Assembly: GCF_002177135.1 (NCBI RefSeq)
Contig: NZ_MWPH01000002.1
Location: forward strand, 1,116,001 to 1,180,000
Length of the DNA: 64,000 nucleotides
Direction of reading: 5' to 3'
DNA from: Natronolimnobius baerhuensis
GTDB taxonomy: Archaea; Halobacteriota; Halobacteria; Halobacteriales; Natrialbaceae
Part shown: in pieces, positions 18,533 to 27,620 of the stretch
How positions within the stretch are numbered: the stretch's first letter is position 1
How the letters are laid out: each line of letters opens with the position of its first letter
Position numbers and translations under genes: made by a program
The notes under the pieces: generated by a model
The model's database searches: none
Told to the model about the DNA's origin: nothing
Seen by the model: the letters and a program-made list of their open reading frames with translations, nothing else

Positions 18533-19581
18533 AGGATCACCAGCTCCTCTTCGATCTCGCTTTCGGAGAGTCCGACCTCGCGACCCCGCGCGATGGCGCG
18601 GATGTTCTCGACCTCGCGTTCTTTCGCGAGGATGTACGACAGCACGGCCGAGACCGAGACCGGATAAATACTCGAGAGCGTATCGGCGTACTCGAGCAAC
18701 GCAGCGTCTAGTGCGTGCTCGAACTGGATAAGGCTGTCAGCCTCACGCAGTTGGCGGAGCGCTCCCGAGAGTCGGTCACCGTAGCGTTTGTTGTCGGCGA
18801 TGTGATCGACGAGGTCGTCATAATCGGTGACGAGCTGGCTGAGCTCCGACCCGTCGAACAACACGCCGCCCTCGATGTAGTAACTCGCCGGATCGAGGTC
18901 GGCACCGCTTCGAGCGAGTCGCAGGGCGTTCCGTGCGTTCCGGAAGTCGATTTCAGCCTGCAGGAACTCGACGTACTTCGCCTGTGGCCCCTCTCGAGGC
19001 CGGCCAAGATCGTCGAGCAAGTGCTCGTAAAACTCTCGGTCGAGGGCGTTCTCGAGCGGAACAAGCGTCCCGGTTTCGGTGAACGCCTCGAGTTCGGCCG
19101 AGAGCGGCTCGTAGTAGATCGTGCCTGCAAGAACTTCGATTGCATCCTCGATCTCATCGACCTCAAGCAGGCGGTCGATTGTTGCATCCTCGAGTTCGCC
19201 GGCCATGATCAGGTCCGTCCTGATCTCCTCGGCTGGCGTGTCGGTGTAGATCCCGCGGATGATCGTCTTCAGGTTCCAGACGTCGAACTTCCGCAGATAG
19301 CGACTGATAAGGTCGTAAATACGACCCTCGGACCACTCGAGTAGCTCCTGGAAGTTCTTCGCGAGGTTTCGGTTCAACGCGTACTCGATCAGATCGACTC
19401 CCGAAAAGCGTGCCCCGAGCTCGTTGATCTCGCGTTCGTACTCCGACTCTTCCATGAACCGGGCGATGCCGCTTGGCCCCATCCGGACCAACTTCCGATA
19501 CTCTTCGTCACTGAACAGCTTGGCTCGTCGTGACCGAACGCGAGCATTGACGTATTCCGTGTTCGAGGCACCTAGGCTCAT
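18529..19581 (-). CDS. atpC: A-type ATP synthase subunit C
   Basis: A 350-residue all-helical subunit (homologue of eukaryotic subunit d) that links the central stalk to the membrane ring. Family features include the N-terminal YVNARVRSRRAKLF, DLISRYLRKFDVWNLKTI, and the C-terminal YILAKEREVENIRAIARGRE. It overlaps the ends of both atpE and atpF by four bases. Confidence 0.95.
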   Translation of the reverse strand: MSLGASNTEYVNARVRSRRAKLFSDEEYRKLVRMGPSGIARFMEESEYEREINELGARFSGVDLIEYALNRNLAKNFQELLEWSEGRIYDLISRYLRKFDVWNLKTIIRGIYTDTPAEEIRTDLIMAGELEDATIDRLLEVDEIEDAIEVLAGTIYYEPLSAELEAFTETGTLVPLENALDREFYEHLLDDLGRPREGPQAKYVEFLQAEIDFRNARNALRLARSGADLDPASYYIEGGVLFDGSELSQLVTDYDDLVDHIADNKRYGDRLSGALRQLREADSLIQFEHALDAALLEYADTLSSIYPVSVSAVLSYILAKEREVENIRAIARGREVGLSESEIEEELVIL

Positions 19582-20159
19582 TGCTCGAAGAGTCTGTTAC
19601 TGATCTCCTGAAGGTTGTCTTCCCAGACGTCCTCGAGCACCGAGTCGAACGTGTTGTTGACTCGGACGCGAGACTGGTCACTCTCGACGACGACGCCGCC
19701 GAGGCAGTCGTACTCGCCGGCGTACTCGTAGCCGTCGTAGTCGGCGAGGATCGACTCGAGCAGGTCCTGGTCGTCCGTACGACCGTAGACACTGACGTCG
19801 TCACCCTCGTCGAACTCGACGCTTGCAGACTCGAGAAGGTCGCGAGTTAGTTCCTCGCGTGAGTCTCCCTCGAGGTCGACAAGTGCCGACTCGACTTGCT
19901 CGCGAACGTCACTGAGGACGTCCCGTCGGGCCTCCAGACGTTTTTGTTTCGCCTCCAGTTTCGCACTGGAGAGGCGCTGTTCGCGCAACTGCTCGACCTC
20001 GCGCTCGACCTCACGCTCGGCGTCGGCGAGAATCTCCTCGGCGTCCTCCTCGGCAGCCGATTCGATCTCGGTGGCGCGAGACTCGGCGTCGTCGCGGATG
20101 TCCTCCGCACGCGCGTGGGCCTCTTCTCTGATGTCTTCGACGACTGTGTCCAAACTCAT
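19578..20159 (-). CDS. atpE: A-type ATP synthase subunit E
   Basis: A 193-residue peripheral-stalk subunit: an N-terminal charged coiled coil (about 1-95, rich in Glu and Ala) that pairs with subunit H, and a C-terminal globular domain (YECLGGVVVESDQSRVRVNNTFDS region) that caps the A1 head. Overlaps atpC by four bases. Confidence 0.95.
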   Translation of the reverse strand: MSLDTVVEDIREEAHARAEDIRDDAESRATEIESAAEEDAEEILADAEREVEREVEQLREQRLSSAKLEAKQKRLEARRDVLSDVREQVESALVDLEGDSREELTRDLLESASVEFDEGDDVSVYGRTDDQDLLESILADYDGYEYAGEYDCLGGVVVESDQSRVRVNNTFDSVLEDVWEDNLQEISNRLFEQ

Positions 20160-20182
20160 TGGTGAGAGAAAGGGGAGTGTGT

Positions 20183-20443
20183 CTAGACGAAGACAACGAC
20201 CAGTGCCAGGATCACAATCGTCTCAGGAAGGACGGTCATGATGAGGCCTGGAACGAACAGATCGTCGTCCTCGGCGATTGCGCCGATTGCGGCTGCACCG
20301 ATACCTCGCTCTGCATAGCCTGCTGCGAGTGCGGCCAGACCGACTGCCAGTGCCGACGCAGCGTCACCCTCGAGGAAGGGTGCTTCGTTCACTTCACCAT
20401 TCTGCAGTACGCCGTTTACCATTTCCGCAAGTGCAAGTTCCAT
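20183..20443 (-). CDS. atpK: A-type ATP synthase subunit K (proteolipid ring)
   Basis: An 86-residue c-ring subunit with two hydrophobic helices (about 18-45 and 57-84). The second helix carries the ion-binding carboxylate in GLIMTVLPETIVI (Glu in the PET triad). A single hairpin per polypeptide, unlike the fused K subunits of some archaea. Lies between atpI and atpE. Confidence 0.95.
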   Translation of the reverse strand: MELALAEMVNGVLQNGEVNEAPFLEGDAASALAVGLAALAAGYAERGIGAAAIGAIAEDDDLFVPGLIMTVLPETIVILALVVVFV

Positions 20444-20445
20444 TG

Positions 20446-22686
20446 TTATTGATCCTCACTGTGGGTTTGATCGGTTCCGAACGGTTCGTAGTTCTTGCCA
20501 CCGCCTTCATAAAACTTCCCAAAGAACTCGACGTACTCGAGCCTGATACCCTGTAATCCGGCACTTGTGATACCAAGTAGCAAGACTACAATGTGGCCAA
20601 CGATCAGGACGAGGATACCGGCGACGAAGGCAGCTGGGCCCATGTGGAAGAGGCCTTCGAACATGACCTCTCCGTCAGCCGGTGTGTAGCCAGTCCATGG
20701 GGCGATGAAGGGGCGTGAGCCCTCTTCGGTCTGGACGGCACCGAAGGCGAGCAGGTTGACGACGAACGCCATCCCACCCTTGGCGAGCAATACAGCCGTG
20801 ATTCGTGCATACGAGACGACGTGTGCGAACGGCATCACGAACTCTGCGAGTTCTGCAGGGTCACCGAGACCGAGCAGGATGAGGCCAGCGACGATCATCA
20901 ACAGCGGAATCGTAATATCGAGTCCGCCGATGAGGCCGATACCAGCCGGGATGGTGAAAACGTCCATCAACGGGAAACCGCTAAATCCGAGCGCGAACGG
21001 CTCGCCGTCGAAGGTCGTATAGATCCACTCAGGCTTGGTGCCAGCGCCCTGTGCCGAGAACACCCAGATCCAGATCCCGTTGAGCATCAGGAGCCACGAG
21101 CCGCTGTGGGTAATCGCTCCCCAGAGGCCGTGACCGTGCAGGATGTTCTCCGCGAAGTCGATGATCCACCCCATATTCAGGTGGAGCACACCGAGCAAGA
21201 CGGCGATGATCAGCCATGCGTAGACGAAGTCAGACGTCGCTGGCGAGAGACCCTTGTCTCCCATTGGCGCGCCGCCCTCGCCAAAGAGCATGTAGCCGAG
21301 TTCGTGGAGGCCGAAGAACTCTCCGAACAGTATGCCGAAGAAGATCGTGAACGCTCCACACCACATCGCGACGCCACCGAGACTCGAGATGCCAGGGCTC
21401 TCGAAGCTCTGGAACATGTAGAATCCGACCAGTACGTACAGCAGCCCGTACCCAACGTCACTGATCATGAATCCGAAGAACAGTGGGAACGTCAGGAACA
21501 GGAAAATCGTCGGATCGAGTTCGGTGTATTTGGGCCGGTTAACCGCGTTGACCAGCGCCTCGAAGGACTTTGCGCCCTTCGGGTTGTTCTGGATCGTCGG
21601 CGGTTCGTCGCCCATCGTGACCGCAGAGCCGCCGTCGGTGACGGCTTTTTGCTGTTGGTTGTCTTCGTCTGCATCGGGACCTTCGTCATCGTCGGCTTTT
21701 GCCTTCTGGGTCCCCTGTGCGACGTCCTCGGTGTGGGTCGAGCCGTGTCGGTCGTAGCTCGCCCGCTCGAGTTCTTCGATCTCGACGCTCTCGCCGACGG
21801 CATCGCGCAGCGCCGTCTTGAGTCGCTCGTAGTCATCGCTGGGCAGCCAGCCCTCCGCGATGAACGCCCGGTCGCTCGTCGCGAACTGCAAGGGCGCATC
21901 CGTGATCTGGGACTCAATCGAGAGGTCTTCTTCGACGCGAAGCAAGAACGGCCCAGCGTTGTACTTGAGCTGTTCGAGTTCGGCGTCGATCTCGTCGATT
22001 CTGTTCTCGAGGTCGCGTTTTTGATCCTCGAGTTCGCCGACGTAGGCGCGTGGCCCGCGGTCGGTGTCGGGAATCTCGTGACGCTGGAATTCGACGCCGA
22101 CGAGTGCGTCGTCAATGATTCCCTCGCCAGCACCGTCGGCCGGTGCAGCGACGATTGCGACGACGTCGCCGCCGGTGAACGTCTCGAACGCACGGACGTT
22201 CTCGTCTGCGGCGAGTGCCGTTTCGACGGTGTTCGTCGATCCTTCACCGACGAGGACCTCGACGGACTCATACCCCGAGAGCAAGTCGAGTTCGATCCCC
22301 AGTTCCGCGAAGGGCGCGACGCGGTCGATACGCTCGTCGACCTGGCGCAGGTCCTCACGGACGTCGCTGCGCTGGTCGTCGAGACTGTTAATCTGCGTTC
22401 GAATCTCCTCGAGTCGGGACTCCCAGTCGTCTGCGAGTGGGCCGGACTCCGGTTCGACGTCACCGTCCGAGAGGTCGAGCGTGCTTTCGAGTGCACGCAC
22501 CGTCACCAGTTTCTCGGAGATGTTGTCTGCCCCTTCGATTGGGGTACCGTTGTCGAACCCCTCCCAGGAGCCGTCGTAATCGGAGAGATGAACCAGGTTT
22601 AGGTCGTGAATTGTCTCGATGACCGTTGGCATGACTGCCTTGGAACCGGTCACCGAGACCTTGCTCATCTGTTCAGGTCTGAACAT
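20446..22686 (-). CDS. atpI: A-type ATP synthase subunit I (a subunit)
   Basis: A 746-residue membrane subunit. The N-terminal half (about 1-350) is a cytoplasmic, largely coiled-coil stalk-binding part, with an acidic Asp/Glu/Gln-rich loop at about 325-350. The C-terminal half has seven to eight membrane helices with family motifs FFGFMISDVGYGLLYV and PFAHVVSYARITAVLLAKGG, the second holding the arginine needed for proton transfer. The start at 22686 overlaps atpH by 14 bases; an ATG at 22668 is an alternative. Confidence 0.96.
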   Translation of the reverse strand: MFRPEQMSKVSVTGSKAVMPTVIETIHDLNLVHLSDYDGSWEGFDNGTPIEGADNISEKLVTVRALESTLDLSDGDVEPESGPLADDWESRLEEIRTQINSLDDQRSDVREDLRQVDERIDRVAPFAELGIELDLLSGYESVEVLVGEGSTNTVETALAADENVRAFETFTGGDVVAIVAAPADGAGEGIIDDALVGVEFQRHEIPDTDRGPRAYVGELEDQKRDLENRIDEIDAELEQLKYNAGPFLLRVEEDLSIESQITDAPLQFATSDRAFIAEGWLPSDDYERLKTALRDAVGESVEIEELERASYDRHGSTHTEDVAQGTQKAKADDDEGPDADEDNQQQKAVTDGGSAVTMGDEPPTIQNNPKGAKSFEALVNAVNRPKYTELDPTIFLFLTFPLFFGFMISDVGYGLLYVLVGFYMFQSFESPGISSLGGVAMWCGAFTIFFGILFGEFFGLHELGYMLFGEGGAPMGDKGLSPATSDFVYAWLIIAVLLGVLHLNMGWIIDFAENILHGHGLWGAITHSGSWLLMLNGIWIWVFSAQGAGTKPEWIYTTFDGEPFALGFSGFPLMDVFTIPAGIGLIGGLDITIPLLMIVAGLILLGLGDPAELAEFVMPFAHVVSYARITAVLLAKGGMAFVVNLLAFGAVQTEEGSRPFIAPWTGYTPADGEVMFEGLFHMGPAAFVAGILVLIVGHIVVLLLGITSAGLQGIRLEYVEFFGKFYEGGGKNYEPFGTDQTHSEDQ

Positions 22687-23005
22687 GGACGTCCTCCTGG
22701 AACAGGTCGACGACGTGGTCGGTCACCTCGTCGATTTGGTCTTGCGCCTGTGACGCAAGCGCCTCCCGTTCGCTTTCGCCCTCCTCGAGGACCGCTTCGC
22801 ACTCTTGGTCGATTTCATCGCGCGCCTCCTCGAGGTGGCGCTCTTTGCGTTCCTGTGCCTCTTGGTGCGCATCCGAACGAATCTCCTCGGCTCGTTCCCG
22901 GGCCTCGGCTATTCGCTCGTCGCGCTCCTGTTCCGCCGTTGCGACGATTTCATCGGCTTCCTCCTCCGCCGACTGTATTCGTTCGAGAACCTCTGGCCTC
23001 GGCAT
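22673..23005 (-). CDS. atpH: A-type ATP synthase subunit H
   Basis: A 110-residue peripheral-stalk protein, almost entirely a charged helix with repeated Glu/Ala/Arg heptads, that forms a coiled coil with subunit E. It is the first gene of the operon. Upstream on this strand a TATA-like ccatatac at about 23037-23044 lies roughly 30-35 bases before the ATG, fitting a near-leaderless transcript for the whole H-I-K-E-C-F-A-B unit. Confidence 0.93.
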   Translation of the reverse strand: MPRPEVLERIQSAEEEADEIVATAEQERDERIAEARERAEEIRSDAHQEAQERKERHLEEARDEIDQECEAVLEEGESEREALASQAQDQIDEVTDHVVDLFQEDVHVQT

Positions 23006-23176
23006 ACTCTAAGCAACCGAACCTTTGATAGAGCGCGTATATGGTAGTTGCGAAACCCACCCGGCCATGGGGCGAATCGTGGACAGGGCGTGTGTGAGTC
23101 ATACCCACTCGAGAGTGCGCTGTCGCGCCAGCGTCGGAACAGCAGACATATCCCGCTTGCATCGAAAGACCAACCA

Positions 23177-23800
23177 ATGGGAATCCTCGAGAACAAAGCC
23201 CGGGCTCGGCTGTTCTACAAGTACCTCTCGAAGGTTTACGACCAGGTCAATCCCTTCATCTGGAACGAGCAAATGCGCACTGAAGCGCTCTCCCTGCTCG
23301 AGATTGAAGACGATATGACCGTCCTGGATGTCGGCTGTGGCACCGGCTTCGCAACCGAAGGCCTCCTCGAGCACGTCGATGAAGTGTACGCACTCGACCA
23401 GAGCGAACACCAACTCGAGAAGGCCTGTGCGAAGTTCGGCACACACGCACCGCCGGTTCATTTCCATCGTGGCGATGCTGAACGGCTCCCGTTCGCGACG
23501 GATACGTTCGATATCGTCTGGTCCTCTGGCTCAATCGAGTACTGGCCGAATCCGATCCTCGCACTGCGAGAGTTCCGCCGCGTGCTCAAACCCGGGGGAC
23601 AGGTCCTCGTGGTCGGCCCGAACTACCCCGACAACGTCATCGCACAGCACCTCGCAGACTCGATCATGCTGTTTTACGACGAGTACGAGGCCGATGCGAT
23701 GTTCAAACGCGCCGGCTTCGACGACGTTAAACACCTCTTTCAGGGACCGTCCTACGAACCCGAAGTCGCCATCACGACAATCGGGCGCGCACCCGAGTAG
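23177..23800 (+). CDS. SAM-dependent methyltransferase
   Basis: A 207-residue class I methyltransferase. Motif I is VLDVGCGTGFATEG (about 49-62), motif II DIVWSSGSIEYW, motif III LKPGGQVLVVGP. The N-terminal KYLSKVYDQVNPFIW resembles UbiE/MPBQ-type quinone methyltransferases, so a role in menaquinone or other isoprenoid-quinone methylation is plausible but not proven. The ATG at 23177 starts the family match; upstream in-frame codons are unlikely. Confidence 0.88.
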   Translation: MGILENKARARLFYKYLSKVYDQVNPFIWNEQMRTEALSLLEIEDDMTVLDVGCGTGFATEGLLEHVDEVYALDQSEHQLEKACAKFGTHAPPVHFHRGDAERLPFATDTFDIVWSSGSIEYWPNPILALREFRRVLKPGGQVLVVGPNYPDNVIAQHLADSIMLFYDEYEADAMFKRAGFDDVKHLFQGPSYEPEVAITTIGRAPE

Positions 23801-23805
23801 CGAGG

Positions 23806-24324
23806 TCAAGTCGCTTCCGCCTCGAGTGTTGCAATCACAGTCTCACCGACGACAAGCGTGACTGTGACGAGATCGCCGGACTCGAGCGTCGGGTTGTTCG
23901 TACTCGCAATCGTCAGTTCGGCGCGCTCGCCCGCGTGCCAGTTCGGATCGGCCTGTTCGTTGAACGGACCTGCAGGGAACCCATAGTAGCCCTTTTTCCC
24001 GGCAAATGGAACTGACGGCTGCGACGAAAGCGGTGTATCGTTGATCAACACGGTAAGTGAGAGGTCCCGCACGTCAACCGACTCGCCGGCAACGTGTTCG
24101 ATGGTGAGCGTTCCGGCGTCGCCATCAGCTTGAAGTTCGAACGCTGCAGTTGGTGTTGGATTGGGGACTGTCCAACCAGTAACAAGGATTGCAACTGTTA
24201 CAGCAAGACAGACCGTAATCGCAAGAAGAGTAACGACTCCGACGACCGGACTAATCGCTCGACTCGACCGGTATGCCCGCTGTTTTCGGATTAGTTGTCC
24301 AACCAGAGTAGCACGTGCCGACAC
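23806..24324 (-). CDS. Type IV pilin-like protein
   Basis: A 172-residue secreted filament-type protein. The N-terminus has basic residues, then RAISPVVGVVTLLAITVCLA, the haloarchaeal pilin pattern in which the prepilin peptidase PibD cuts before the hydrophobic helix. The remainder (about 50-172) is beta-rich and contains Asp/Gly repeats. It is convergent with the methyltransferase gene and stands alone, without its own assembly ATPase nearby. An adhesive or minor pilin role is inference. Confidence 0.85.
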   Translation of the reverse strand: MSARATLVGQLIRKQRAYRSSRAISPVVGVVTLLAITVCLAVTVAILVTGWTVPNPTPTAAFELQADGDAGTLTIEHVAGESVDVRDLSLTVLINDTPLSSQPSVPFAGKKGYYGFPAGPFNEQADPNWHAGERAELTIASTNNPTLESGDLVTVTLVVGETVIATLEAEAT

Positions 24325-24404
24325 ACCAACATTGGCTGCGTCTTCCTATATAAACTGCTGGCTCAGTGGGTGAAAGGGAAAACAAGAGAGACGACACTCA
24401 GCAT

Positions 24405-25643
24405 CTATTCGGTCGAGATGGACGTGCTAACGCTTTCCGACCCACTGTCCACGGTCAAGTTGTACTCTTCAGCGGGCGGCAGATACGATATTGATCCATC
24501 TTCATCGGTCTCGCCGAGTTCGACGCCGTCGACTTCAACTGTGGATTGTACAGGTTCGCCTGTATTAGTATCGACAACGGTCAGTTCACTTGGCCCGGTT
24601 ACGGGAGTCTTATTAAGGGTAAGCTCAAGTCCAGGATACGATTTCGTCTCTGTCTCGGTTATTGGCAACGAGTTGGCCGAAATATCCTGCATCTCGCGAT
24701 AAATGTCCCCGGTTCCGCCATCGAGGTACGCGTTTAATTGTCCTTCGTCGTGAGCAATATCGAGCCAGTAGAGCGTTTCTTGGCTACGGTCGTGGAAGTC
24801 CGACGTCCCATGCTCATTCGCCCACGGATAGTATCCCGTTGCTTGGTCCATTGCCTGATCCGTTGACTGGTATTGATTCGGTGCGTCGGCATTTCGATTA
24901 TCAAACCGAACGATCTCAGTGGTATATGTTCTCCCATCGAGTTGCGATAGTCGATAGCCATCCTGTGAGGTCTGAATACGGAACTCGTATGATTCACTAG
25001 ATTCTTCCATCCCGGTCGCCATATCGAGATTGGTTCGGATCGATGTCGTGTGGAAATCGAGAAGCGTCCGATCAGCACGCAACTGTTGGGAAGACAGTGC
25101 ACTTTCGGTGAGTAGATCATCCCGAGTGTCGAGTTCATCGAGTGTCTCCTCGATTGTCGTTGCTTCCTGATAATTTTGCAATAGTACCTGTATCAATTCT
25201 GCATCGCTTATCTCTCCGACTGCATGGTCTTGGACTGCTTCACGTTCGCGCTCCTCGAGAGTATTAATTCGGTCTTTGAGGCGGTCGTATGCACTCTCAA
25301 CCATCGCCGTCTGTCTCTCATCGTCCGCCTGCGTAAACGTATGCTCGGAGAGAACGTACGTTTCGTGATCGACCTGCAACTGGGTGGTGACACCGGCAAG
25401 TACAGCACTGAAGTCAGTCTCTGTCTCAGCATGTGACCCACGTATATCACCTGTAAGCGATAGTTGGTTCGTCGTGTTCTCGATTTCGACCGGCGTCGTC
25501 TGTGCTGCAGTGTTTTGCTGGAAAGCGTGCCGCTCGTCGGTACTGTGGACTACTCCACGTTCAGGAGAAGCCGCGACGACCGTAATCGCGGGTACTGAAC
25601 AAACGAGAAGCAACGCGAGGAGGACAGGAGTCGCGCTGTTCAT
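24405..25643 (-). CDS. Secreted coiled-coil protein with C-terminal beta domain
   Basis: A 412-residue exported protein: signal peptide at about 1-22 (PVLLALLLVCSVPAITVVAA), a helical, Glu/Arg-rich middle (about 100-200) likely to form coiled coils, and a C-terminal carboxypeptidase-regulatory-like beta domain (VTGPSELTVVDTNTGEPVQS onward). No enzyme motif. The ATG at 25643 is chosen because it begins the signal peptide. Divergent from the membrane-anchored regulator at 25976, with which many haloarchaeal genomes may pair it; this pairing is inference. Confidence 0.65.
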   Translation of the reverse strand: MNSATPVLLALLLVCSVPAITVVAASPERGVVHSTDERHAFQQNTAAQTTPVEIENTTNQLSLTGDIRGSHAETETDFSAVLAGVTTQLQVDHETYVLSEHTFTQADDERQTAMVESAYDRLKDRINTLEEREREAVQDHAVGEISDAELIQVLLQNYQEATTIEETLDELDTRDDLLTESALSSQQLRADRTLLDFHTTSIRTNLDMATGMEESSESYEFRIQTSQDGYRLSQLDGRTYTTEIVRFDNRNADAPNQYQSTDQAMDQATGYYPWANEHGTSDFHDRSQETLYWLDIAHDEGQLNAYLDGGTGDIYREMQDISANSLPITETETKSYPGLELTLNKTPVTGPSELTVVDTNTGEPVQSTVEVDGVELGETDEDGSISYLPPAEEYNLTVDSGSESVSTSISTE

Positions 25644-25975
25644 TGTGCCGCTGTATGACCTCCTGATACAAAAACTGGTCGCACTTACGAGATGATCGAC
25701 CAGCACAACGGAAAACACATTAATCGGCTGAAAAACACGGTTTCAGCGGTAAAGAGTCCAGAGATAGGAGACACCGTATCATCCAACAATAATCGATTTA
25801 CGAGGTATGTATTTACAAAACAATCTCATTGTATATACGTTTCACATCTTTTCAATTTGTAGAAATACCCGATAATAGCTTGCTACTATCCGAAGAGAGC
25901 AGTTACGAATCCTAGCACTGAGTTAATTATCGATGGAAAGCGTTTTTTGCCCCCGGAGACCACCAGTTGATAGGT
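25644..25975. other. Divergent promoter region, AT-rich
   Basis: This 332-base gap lies between the divergent secreted protein and membrane regulator genes. It is clearly more AT-rich than its surroundings, with several TATA-like stretches (for example attgtatatacg near 25828-25839). No gene or strong inverted repeat is seen. It probably carries both promoters and their control sites. Confidence 0.5.
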
Positions 25976-27337
25976 ATGCGGTTGTCCACCGCCGTTACAC
26001 TCTCCCTCGTTGCCCTCCTTGCCACCGCCGCTCTCGGTGCGGTTATCGCGATACCGGTAGCTGCTGGTGGTAACCATGGTCCAGGTCCCAATTCCGGCTC
26101 CGGGACTGACCACTCATCGATATTACTCACAGAGTCAGCAACGCTCTCGCCGACCGAGTCCGTCACAGCGGCTGCCAGTGATAGCCACAATGATGGCGAA
26201 ACGCGGTACGCACATACAAATAACCAGACAGAATTTTCGTATGGAACACCTGCTGAAACCGCACAACTCACCCGCATCAACGTTACCAGCGACGGCGATG
26301 CTCATTGGACGCTCGAGTTCCGGTTCGTTCTCGAAGACGATGACACAGTCGAAACGTTCACACACTACGCCGAAGCGGTTACCGCCGGCGAACGTGACGA
26401 TACAGTTGACATTCCGATCCAGCAAATCCGTCAACAGGCAGCCGACGCAAGCGCTGAAACCGGTCGAGAGATGTCAGTTACCGATGCAGGATGGGACGGG
26501 TACGACTTCGCACCGTACGATGACGATATTGATACGCAAAACGAACCTGATGGAGCCTATGAGGACGAATCGATTGGTGTCATCTCGTATTCATTCACTT
26601 GGACGAACTTCGCGCGCACCGACGACGACAGACTCTACTTCGGTGACGCCCTCCAAACGGATACAAACGGTAACCCCTGGTCGACGCTCCGAAGCGACCA
26701 ACGACTCGTCATCGAGTCGCCCGAAAATTATGGCCTCGAAACCCCGACCCAGCTCACCTGGGACGGGCACCACGAATTCAGCGAAGACGAGTTCGATATC
26801 GTGTTCCTACGCGGGGCCCAGTCTAGTGGGTTGCTCTCCAATATCTCGGTCCCCGTACTCGTCGCACTCCTAGGTACCGTTGGAGTCCTTGCCGTCGCTG
26901 GCTCTATCGCGTATCGGTACTTTCAGGATAAGACAGTCCCGTTGCTCACGCAGGGTCCCAAGGGGAACGGCAACACCAATTCCGAGCAAGCAACCACCGG
27001 CCCGGATGTCGAGGGTGACGCCGAAGTCGACGAGCGTTCGCTCGAGTCGGGGGACAATGCCTTCGCTGACGACGGGGAGAGACTAGAGTTTAGTGAGCAA
27101 GTAACAGACGACATCGATCCGGAACTGTTGAGCGACGAGGAACAGATCCATCGAATGCTGGCCCGAAATGGAGGCCGGATGAAACAAGCCGCGATTGTAT
27201 CAGAGACCGGTTGGTCGAACGCCAAGGTCTCACAACTACTCTCAAAGATGGATGAAGACGGCGAGATAGAGAAACTCAGAATTGGACGTGAAAACCTCAT
27301 CACACTCCCCGAAGTAGACCCAACCGAAATTAACTGA
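25976..27337 (+). CDS. Membrane-anchored winged-helix regulator with extracytoplasmic sensor domain
   Basis: A 453-residue protein with a signal peptide (about 1-30), an extracytoplasmic domain of about 260 residues, a single membrane helix at about 290-315 (ISVPVLVALLGTVGVLAVAG), an acidic linker, and a C-terminal winged helix-turn-helix (about 380-448: QIHRMLARNGGRMKQAAIV, then WSNAKVSQLLSKMDEDGEIE). The layout is that of a one-component transmembrane regulator, sensing outside and binding DNA inside. The ATG at 25976 is preferred over a TTG at 25967. Target genes are unknown; the divergent secreted-protein gene is the obvious candidate. Confidence 0.75.
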   Translation: MRLSTAVTLSLVALLATAALGAVIAIPVAAGGNHGPGPNSGSGTDHSSILLTESATLSPTESVTAAASDSHNDGETRYAHTNNQTEFSYGTPAETAQLTRINVTSDGDAHWTLEFRFVLEDDDTVETFTHYAEAVTAGERDDTVDIPIQQIRQQAADASAETGREMSVTDAGWDGYDFAPYDDDIDTQNEPDGAYEDESIGVISYSFTWTNFARTDDDRLYFGDALQTDTNGNPWSTLRSDQRLVIESPENYGLETPTQLTWDGHHEFSEDEFDIVFLRGAQSSGLLSNISVPVLVALLGTVGVLAVAGSIAYRYFQDKTVPLLTQGPKGNGNTNSEQATTGPDVEGDAEVDERSLESGDNAFADDGERLEFSEQVTDDIDPELLSDEEQIHRMLARNGGRMKQAAIVSETGWSNAKVSQLLSKMDEDGEIEKLRIGRENLITLPEVDPTEIN

Positions 27338-27620
27338 TCAGGATCAGAACCAGAACGTAGTCCCAAAGAGTCGCTTGTTCACACCACTCACTCGCGGTCT
27401 GAACGTTATGTGAGTGGCGTCCGCTCGACAACCTGCCCATCGTAACTTGGATATTGTTCTACGATCTACTCTCCTTTTCCCCTCGAGTTCGCTCCTACCG
27501 GTCGCTCACCGCTCGCGCAAAAATCTGTCTGACGAGAGCAAAACTCTCGCTGACCGTCGCCTCACTCCGTTCGGCGAGAAATCAAAAACCCGCTCACTCA
27601 CTGCGTTCGTTCGCGGACTT
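27338..27620. repeat. Gap holding a second copy of the radical SAM gene 3-prime end
   Basis: Bases 27412-27465 repeat bases 27627-27680, the last codons of the next gene, at 51 of 54 positions. Read on the minus strand both copies encode IVEQYPSYDGQVVERTPL, and all three differences are silent. Between the copies lies low-complexity sequence with repeated ctcactcact and gcgttcgttcgcgg words and a small hairpin at 27535-27551. No gene is seen. Confidence 0.75.

Noticed and set aside
20821-22602. Plus-strand open frame opposite atpI (593 codons)
   Set aside because: Same reason; it is rich in Arg and low-complexity segments and matches no family.
13360-23005. Separation of atpD from the main ATP synthase operon as a rearrangement
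   Set aside because: Haloarchaea often have other genes between the H-B block and D, so this is ordinary.
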